Source of the DNA: Mycobacterium sp. GA-2829
Lineage (GTDB): Bacteria > Actinomycetota > Actinomycetes > Mycobacteriales > Mycobacteriaceae
Reading direction: 5' to 3'
Assembly (NCBI RefSeq): GCF_001499965.1
Contig: NZ_LQIT01000078.1
Span: 1-64,000, forward strand
Length of the DNA: 64,000 bases
Both the position numbers and the translations under genes were made by a program. Shown one piece after another: positions 58,865 to 64,000 of this stretch (position 1 is its first letter; the number at the start of each line of letters is the position of its first letter). The notes beneath the pieces were generated by a model, which worked only from the letters and a program-made list of their open reading frames with translations, had not been told where the DNA came from and searched no databases.

Positions 58865-59947
58865 ATGTCAGCAGAGGAGCCGTTGCGGCTCGGTGTGTTG
58901 TCCGGCGACGGGATCGGTCCCGAAATCGTCTCCGCGGCAGTGCAGATCGCCGAGCGGGCGCTTGCCGCGGTGTCGGTTCCGGTGGAGTGGCGGCGGCTAC
59001 GGATGGGCGCCGACGCCATCACCCGTGACGGCACACCCCTGCCGGAACGCACCCTGACCGAACTGGACCGCCTCGACGCGTGGCTGCTCGGTCCGCACGA
59101 CAACGCGAGTTATCCCGACACGTTCCGCGACGCCCTCTCGCCGGGCGGCGCCATCCGCAAGCGCTACGGGTTGTACGCCAACATCCGGCCCGCCACCCGG
59201 CTGAGCGACAGCATCCCCGCGGTGTGTCCCGCACTCGACGTGGTGGTCGTGCGGGAGAACACCGAGGGTTTCTACTCCGATCGCAACATGTACGACGGCG
59301 CCGGCGAGTTCATGCCGACCGCGGACGTCGCGATGGCGGTCGCGGTCTTCACCCGGGAGGCGTGCGAACGCATCGCCCACCAGGCGTTCCGGCTCGCCCG
59401 GGCCCGGCGCCGCTCGGTCACCGTCGCGCACAAGGCCAACGTGCTGTCGAAGACGACCGGGCTGTTTCGGGACAGCTGCCTGCGGGTGGCCGAGCGCTAC
59501 CCCGACGTGATGGTGCGCCTCGAACACATCGACGCGCTCGCCGCGCTTCTGGTGGCCCGGCCCGCCGAATTCGACGTCGTCGTCGCCGAGAACATGTTCG
59601 GCGACATCCTGTCAGACCTGACCGGTCAGCTGGCCGGGTCACTGGGCATGGCGCCGTCGGTCAACGCCTCCGACACCAAGGCGATGGCGCAATCCGCCCA
59701 CGGCTCGGCTCCCGACATCGCCGGGCGCAACGTCGCCAATCCGGTCGCGATGATCCTGTCCACGGCGATGTTGCTCGAGTGGCTCGCCGACCACCTTGGG
59801 CGCGCACCACTGGCGGATGCGGCGGCCGCGATCCGAAAGGCCGTGCGGCGCAGCCTCGATGACGGCGTCCACACCCCCGACCTCGGCGGAAAGGCGACCA
59901 CCACCGGGTTCACCGAACACATGCTGGCGGTGTTGGCCGCGGCCTGA
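58865..59947 (+). CDS. Isocitrate/isopropylmalate dehydrogenase family protein (tartrate dehydrogenase-like)
   Basis: A 360-residue beta-decarboxylating dehydrogenase from ATG 58865. Typical blocks are LGVLSGDGIGPEIVSAAVQI, SPGGAIRKRYGLYANIRPAT, VVVRENTEGFYSDRNM, VTVAHKANVLSKTTGLFRDS, VVVAENMFGDILSDLTGQLA, GSLGMAPSVN and AHGSAPDIAGRNVANPVAMI. The substrate Lys, metal-binding Asp residues and NAD loop are all present. Being next to a dicarboxylate symporter rather than leu genes, and having the ENTEGFY loop, it is more likely a tartrate/malate- or homoisocitrate-type enzyme than the housekeeping LeuB. Confidence 0.88.
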   Translation: MSAEEPLRLGVLSGDGIGPEIVSAAVQIAERALAAVSVPVEWRRLRMGADAITRDGTPLPERTLTELDRLDAWLLGPHDNASYPDTFRDALSPGGAIRKRYGLYANIRPATRLSDSIPAVCPALDVVVVRENTEGFYSDRNMYDGAGEFMPTADVAMAVAVFTREACERIAHQAFRLARARRRSVTVAHKANVLSKTTGLFRDSCLRVAERYPDVMVRLEHIDALAALLVARPAEFDVVVAENMFGDILSDLTGQLAGSLGMAPSVNASDTKAMAQSAHGSAPDIAGRNVANPVAMILSTAMLLEWLADHLGRAPLADAAAAIRKAVRRSLDDGVHTPDLGGKATTTGFTEHMLAVLAAA

Positions 59948-59950
59948 CCG

Positions 59951-60430
59951 TCAGCGGTTGAGCCACCAGATGCGCGAGGACAACACCGTCGCGAACGCGC
60001 ACCACAGCGGATAGGCCGCCAGCGGCGCCGCCCCAGCGCCCTTGGCCTCCACCGCGCGACGGGTCAGATCCGCGCTGCTCACCGCGAGCGCACCCGCACC
60101 GATCGCCGACAACGCCAGCTTGTGCTGGTTGAAGAACAGCCAGGACCAGCTCGCATTGAGGACGAGGTTGGCGGCCAGCGCCACGTTGTAGGCCTTCGCC
60201 TTGTCCTGATGACCCGTCTGGTTGTAGTGGTCGAGGGTCGCTGCGGAGACGGCCGCGATGTCGGCGTAGAGCGCGGGCCACACGATGCCGAACGCCTGCG
60301 CCGGCGGTTGGAAGCTGGGCTTCTTGAGCTTGAGGTACCACAGGGACGGCATGTCCCGGTTGGCGAGACCGCCAATCGCACCGGCGGTGAAGACGGTGGC
60401 CGCGGTCTTGGCGAGCGTGGAAGCGCGCAT
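59951..60430 (-). CDS. TspO/MBR family membrane protein
   Basis: A 159-residue five-helix TspO protein from ATG 60430. Family marks are WYLKLKKPSFQPPAQAFGIV, WPALYADIAAVSA, AYNVALAANLVLNASWSWLF, FNQHKLALSAIGAGALAV, and AAYPLWCAFATVLSSRIWWL. TspO binds tetrapyrroles and related ligands in the cytoplasmic membrane and is linked to stress and porphyrin handling. It is convergent to the dehydrogenase gene (3 bases between stops). Confidence 0.88.
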   Translation of the reverse strand: MRASTLAKTAATVFTAGAIGGLANRDMPSLWYLKLKKPSFQPPAQAFGIVWPALYADIAAVSAATLDHYNQTGHQDKAKAYNVALAANLVLNASWSWLFFNQHKLALSAIGAGALAVSSADLTRRAVEAKGAGAAPLAAYPLWCAFATVLSSRIWWLNR

Positions 60431-60637
60431 GGATTCCCTTTCTTCGAGTCAAGATCGGCGTACCCCGCGGCGGTCCGCCCGAACCGTGACGTCACGTTCG
60501 CGTCACCGCCTCGACGCTAAATCCAAGCGCCACAGGAGAAATCGGACGGCGCTCAGCCCCGCACACCCACCGCGGCGCGCGGCAGCCCGTTGGGTTAGCG
60601 TCATAGAAGTAAAGACAAGCTAACGATCGGAGTTCTG

Positions 60638-62101
60638 GTGGTGGACGCGCGGGTCACGCAGCCGGCCGCGGGCACCGCACGTCCCGCATTGCTGGTGGCC
60701 GGGCTCAGCGTCGTCGTCCTCACCGTCGCGGTGCTGCAGACCGCGGTGGTGCCGGTGCTCGGCGTGATCGGGCACCAGCTCGGCGCCTCACCGGTCGCGG
60801 TGAGCTGGGCGGTCACTGCCAACCTGTTGGCCGCGATCGCCGCGACGCCACTGCTCGGCCGCCTGGCTGACCTCTACAGCAAGAAACGTGTGCTGCTCGG
60901 CGTCCTGATTGTCGTGCTCATCGGGTCGGTGCTGGCCGCGGTCACCGCGTCGCTGCCGTTGCTGATCGTCGCCCGGGTGTTGCAGGGCGCCTCGTACGCG
61001 CTGTATCCGATCAGCATCGCGGTTCTGCGCGAGGAGTTACCGCACGGCCGGCTGGCCGGGGCGATGGCGGTGATGTCGGGCACCCTCGGATTCGGCGGCG
61101 GCGTCGGGCTCGTCGTCGTGGGGCTGCTGATGAGCGGTGACGCTGACTATCACCGGGTGTTCTGGCTGACCACCGCCTTCACCGTCGTCGTGGTCGGGAT
61201 CGTGGTGTTCCTCGTACCCGCCCGCCCCCGCGGCGGCTCGGGTTCGGTCGACTGGCTGGGCGCGATCGGACTCGCGGTGGGGCTGTCGGCGGTGCTGCTG
61301 GCGATCACCCAGGGCAACGCCTGGGGCTTCGTCTCGGCGCGGACGGCCGCGTGCGCGCTGGGCGGCGTGGCGGTCCTGGTCGGGTGGTGGCTCTGGGAGC
61401 GACGACGCGAACACCCGCTGGTGTCGACGCGGATGCTCACCAAGCCCGCGATGCTGCTGACCAATCTCGCGACGATCTTCGTCGGCATGGGGCTCTACTT
61501 CGCGTTCCTCGGGCTCACCCAGTTCGTCCAGATCCCGCCGTCGGCGGCCGGTTACGGGTTCGGCGCCAGCGTGTTGCAGTCGAGCCTGGTGTACCTGTTG
61601 CCCGGCGCCCTGACCGGGTTCGTGGTCGCACTGGTCAGCGGCCGCTTCATCGACCGGTACGGCGCGCGGCGGGTGCTCGTCGTGGCCGCGATGGCCGGCG
61701 TCGTCGGGTTCGTGCTGCTCGCGGTGGCCCATGCGCAGCCGTGGCAGGTGATCGTCGCGGGGATCCTTGCCAACGCCTACATCAGCCTGGGGTACGGGGC
61801 GCTGCCCGCGCTCGTCGTCGCCGAGGTCGGCGCAGGCGAGACCGGTGTGGCCACCGGGATGAACGCGATCGCGCGCACGGTCGGCAGTTCGATGGCTGCC
61901 GCGGTGGTCGCGGTCCTGCTCGGTCGCCTCGCACCCGGCACCGTGGTGCCGATGGAGAGCAGCTTCGTCGTCGTCTTCATCGCGGGCGCCGTCACCGCGG
62001 CGTTGGCGATGACGCTCATCGCGCTCACCCGCACCCGACCGAAACCGATCGACGAGGAGGCGCGCTCACGCACCCGCGAGATGAATCACGAGTGGGGTTA
62101 A
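60638..62101 (+). CDS. MFS drug-efflux type transporter (DHA2-like)
   Basis: A 487-residue transporter from GTG 60638 with about 14 hydrophobic segments, as in DHA2 exporters. Motif A is LLGRLADLYSKKRVLLGVLI, motif B lies in VARVLQGASYALYPISIAVL, and motif C in GTLGFGGGVGLVVVGLL. The later half carries SGRFIDRYGARRVLVVAAMA, the second copy of motif A. It probably exports drugs or toxic small molecules with proton exchange. It ends 4 bases into the SRPBCC gene stop (overlapping convergent ends). Confidence 0.9.
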   Translation: MVDARVTQPAAGTARPALLVAGLSVVVLTVAVLQTAVVPVLGVIGHQLGASPVAVSWAVTANLLAAIAATPLLGRLADLYSKKRVLLGVLIVVLIGSVLAAVTASLPLLIVARVLQGASYALYPISIAVLREELPHGRLAGAMAVMSGTLGFGGGVGLVVVGLLMSGDADYHRVFWLTTAFTVVVVGIVVFLVPARPRGGSGSVDWLGAIGLAVGLSAVLLAITQGNAWGFVSARTAACALGGVAVLVGWWLWERRREHPLVSTRMLTKPAMLLTNLATIFVGMGLYFAFLGLTQFVQIPPSAAGYGFGASVLQSSLVYLLPGALTGFVVALVSGRFIDRYGARRVLVVAAMAGVVGFVLLAVAHAQPWQVIVAGILANAYISLGYGALPALVVAEVGAGETGVATGMNAIARTVGSSMAAAVVAVLLGRLAPGTVVPMESSFVVVFIAGAVTAALAMTLIALTRTRPKPIDEEARSRTREMNHEWG

Positions 62102-62526
62102 CGCAGCTTCGCCAGATTGCTGACGGATTTGCGGACGTCGGATTCGATGACCTTCGCGACCAGTGAGCCGACCCGGGTGTTGAGCAGCCCGCCGGACAGG
62201 TCCGCGACCACGCGGAAGGTGGTCCCGTCCGTCTCCTCCTCGACGTGCAGCGACAATGCGATGCAGATCGCCGGGAAGCCCGTACCGATCAGCTCGATCT
62301 CCTTGGGTTCGTCGTAGCGCGTGACCCGCCAGTGGATGGTGTTGCGGAATCCCTTGACCTTGATCAGCGACGACACACAGGTGCCGACCTCGATCTCGGC
62401 GGGGACCTCGCTGCGCCAGCCGCCGAAGATCGTGAGCCATTCGTCGAATCGGCGGAGGTTGGAGGCCAACTCCCACGCCTTCTCGGGGGTGAGGTCCGAC
62501 GAGACCGCCACATCAACCGAAGCCAT
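62098..62526 (-). CDS. SRPBCC (polyketide cyclase/START-like) protein
   Basis: A 142-residue protein from ATG 62526. The helix-grip fold reads VDVAVSSDLTPEKAWELASN, FDEWLTIFGGWRSEVPAEIE, VGTCVSSLIKVKGFRNTIHW, RVTRYDEPKEIELIGTG, then VVADLSGGLLNTRVGSLVAK at the end. Such proteins bind hydrophobic ligands; many mycobacterial ones have no known function. Its stop is interleaved with that of the MFS gene. Divergent to potA. Confidence 0.85.
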   Translation of the reverse strand: MASVDVAVSSDLTPEKAWELASNLRRFDEWLTIFGGWRSEVPAEIEVGTCVSSLIKVKGFRNTIHWRVTRYDEPKEIELIGTGFPAICIALSLHVEEETDGTTFRVVADLSGGLLNTRVGSLVAKVIESDVRKSVSNLAKLR

Positions 62527-62821
62527 GCCCCCTCCTTACCCGGCGCATGTGTCGAGGTAAACGAGCTGTGCGGTTTCCGGACGCGACGCACGTCACACTG
62601 CGAAACTGATCATGGCCGTGGTGTCCCGTCCCCCGCCGATCGAGGGTCTCGACCGGCCCTGTTGCAATCTGCTCAAAGCGCGGATTCGGCTGCCAGGACC
62701 CCCTCTCGATGCAGGAATCCTTTGTAAAAATGTTAAATCCGTGCGGAATCACTTGCGAAGGGTGCGGGGATCGGCGATTGTTTACGCACAGTCCACGGGG
62801 GCTGACCTGAGGAGGCGCATT

Positions 62822-64000
62822 CTGACCGGCACACACACCACTCCGGTGAACCAGACTGTCGACGGGTCAGCCCCGAAGAAGGGCAAAGCTGTCATCGAGA
62901 TCGACCACGTGACGAAGCGGTTCGCCGACTACGTCGCCGTGGCCGATGCGGATTTCTCGATCGCCTCCGGTGAGTTCTTCTCGATGCTGGGCCCCTCGGG
63001 CTGCGGGAAGACCACCACCCTGCGCATGATCGCGGGTTTCGAGACCCCCACCTCGGGGGCGATCCGCCTCGAAGGCACCGACGTCTCGCGGGTCCCCCCG
63101 CACAAACGCAACGTCAACACGGTGTTCCAGCACTACGCGCTGTTCCCGCACATGAGCGTGTGGGACAACGTCGCCTACGGCCCGCGCAGCATGAAGAAAG
63201 ACAAAGCCGAGGTCAAACGCCGCGTCGACGAACTGCTCGAGGTCGTCCGGCTGACCGACTTCGCCAAACGCAAGCCCGGACAGCTCTCCGGCGGTCAGCA
63301 GCAGCGCGTTGCGCTCGCCCGTGCCCTGGTCAACTACCCCAGCGCCCTGCTGCTCGACGAACCGCTCGGCGCGCTCGACCTCAAACTGCGCCACGCCATG
63401 CAGTTCGAACTCAAGCGGATCCAGCGCGAAGTGGGCATCACGTTCATCTACGTCACCCACGACCAGGAAGAGGCGTTGACGATGAGTGACCGCATCGCGG
63501 TCATGAACGCGGGCAACGTCGAACAGATCGGCACCCCCACCGAGATCTACGACCGCCCGTCGACGGTGTTCGTCGCGAGCTTCATCGGCCAGGCCAACCT
63601 GTGGCCGGGCCGGCTGACCGCACATCTCGGTGACTACGTCGAGGTGGAGGTGCTCGGCAGCAAGCTCAAGGCCAAACCCGGCGACACCGCGATCGAGGCC
63701 GGTGGGCACGCCACGCTGATGGTGCGTCCCGAGCGCCTGCGGGTGTCGATGGAACCCCCCGCCGGCGACGTCACCGCGGTCCGGGCGACCGTGTGCGACC
63801 AGACCTTCCAGGGTCCCGTCGTCCGGCTGTCGCTGGCCGCGCCCGACGACTCCCCGATCGTCGCGCACATCGGACCCGAACAGAACCTGCCGATGCTCCG
63901 GCCGGGTGACCAGGTGTACGTCTGCTGGTCGCCGGATGCGTCGCTGGTGCTGCCCGCCGCCGACATCCCGACCACCGAGGATCTCGAAGAGATGCTCGAC
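62822..64000 (+). CDS. potA: Spermidine/putrescine ABC transporter ATP-binding protein PotA, 3' end outside window
   Basis: At least 393 residues to the right edge, still open. Walker A GPSGCGKTT, Q-loop in VFQHYALFPHMSVWDNVAYG, signature LSGGQQQRVALARALV, Walker B ALLLDEPLGALD, H-loop in FIYVTHDQEEALTMSDRIAV, then VEQIGTPTEIYDRPSTVFVA and a TOBE domain (MVRPERLRVSMEPP). This is PotA-type. Start: a perfect AGGAGG (62810-62815) is followed 6 bases later by CTG 62822, giving (M)TGTHTTPVNQTVDG; GTG 62846 is the first standard start but lies too far from the SD. The 295 bases upstream contain an AT-rich, promoter-like stretch near 62720-62740 and no gene. Confidence 0.9.
   Translation, partial: MTGTHTTPVNQTVDGSAPKKGKAVIEIDHVTKRFADYVAVADADFSIASGEFFSMLGPSGCGKTTTLRMIAGFETPTSGAIRLEGTDVSRVPPHKRNVNTVFQHYALFPHMSVWDNVAYGPRSMKKDKAEVKRRVDELLEVVRLTDFAKRKPGQLSGGQQQRVALARALVNYPSALLLDEPLGALDLKLRHAMQFELKRIQREVGITFIYVTHDQEEALTMSDRIAVMNAGNVEQIGTPTEIYDRPSTVFVASFIGQANLWPGRLTAHLGDYVEVEVLGSKLKAKPGDTAIEAGGHATLMVRPERLRVSMEPPAGDVTAVRATVCDQTFQGPVVRLSLAAPDDSPIVAHIGPEQNLPMLRPGDQVYVCWSPDASLVLPAADIPTTEDLEEMLD

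Noticed and set aside
1..64000. tRNA, rRNA, riboswitch or complete insertion sequence
   Set aside because: None was recognised by eye on either strand; a covariance-model search would be needed to exclude small RNAs.

Overview
The window is high-GC actinobacterial DNA, most likely a mycobacterium of the fast-growing Mycolicibacterium type. Pointers are a 13E12/DUF222 protein at the left edge, an MbcTA-like toxin-antitoxin pair, an F420-type luciferase-like oxidoreductase, a DUF5313 protein, an Acg-family nitroreductase, and many genes with TANNNT -10 boxes placed 5-8 bases before the start codon (leaderless transcripts). No species is assigned. No rRNA, tRNA, CRISPR array or complete insertion sequence was seen.

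Layout. 1-3.7 kb: DUF222 protein, antitoxin/RES toxin pair, a TetR gene broken by an in-frame TAG, a small membrane protein, a WYL regulator and a SnoaL-like protein. 3.7-10.5 kb: oxidoreductases (LLM, GMC, aldo/keto reductase), an XRE regulator divergent from the reductase, a PhnZ-like HD protein and an amidase. 11-14.4 kb: a secreted lipoprotein and a membrane GGDEF-EAL protein. 14.5-19.9 kb: a tightly coupled sugar (probably fructose) ABC transporter operon with two kinases and its own LacI regulator. 20-21.5 kb: a methyltransferase and a decayed VapC-like toxin gene.

21.5-44.3 kb is an accessory block rich in NAD(P)/FAD enzymes (NmrA, SDRs, hydroxyacyl-CoA dehydrogenase, alcohol dehydrogenase, an RclA-type flavoprotein), each set close to a regulator (two TetR, LysR, LuxR/LAL, HxlR, XRE). 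It also carries two copies of one unrecognised protein family (24072-24809 and 33115-33837) and several decayed fragments. The picture is repeated acquisition of redox, aldehyde or electrophile-handling modules. 44.3-45.6 kb is a low-coding stretch with a decayed gene and a tandem repeat built around GTCACTGTGAC.

45.7-64 kb returns to dense coding: a lone TrpB2, a two-gene cluster with a Cys-rich small protein, an AhpD-like peroxidase, and a five-gene operon joining a sulfonate-type ABC transporter to an FAD flavoprotein and a 2x[4Fe-4S] ferredoxin. Then come an OhrR/Acg divergent pair with a clear palindromic operator, a DASS dicarboxylate transporter with an apparent 5' frameshift followed by an isopropylmalate/tartrate dehydrogenase-type enzyme, TspO, an MFS exporter, an SRPBCC protein, and the start of a potA spermidine/putrescine transporter gene leaving the right edge.

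The most interesting items are the transporter-flavoprotein-ferredoxin operon (49782-54309), the RclA-centred cluster with its neighbouring unknown family, and the repeat region near 45.4 kb.
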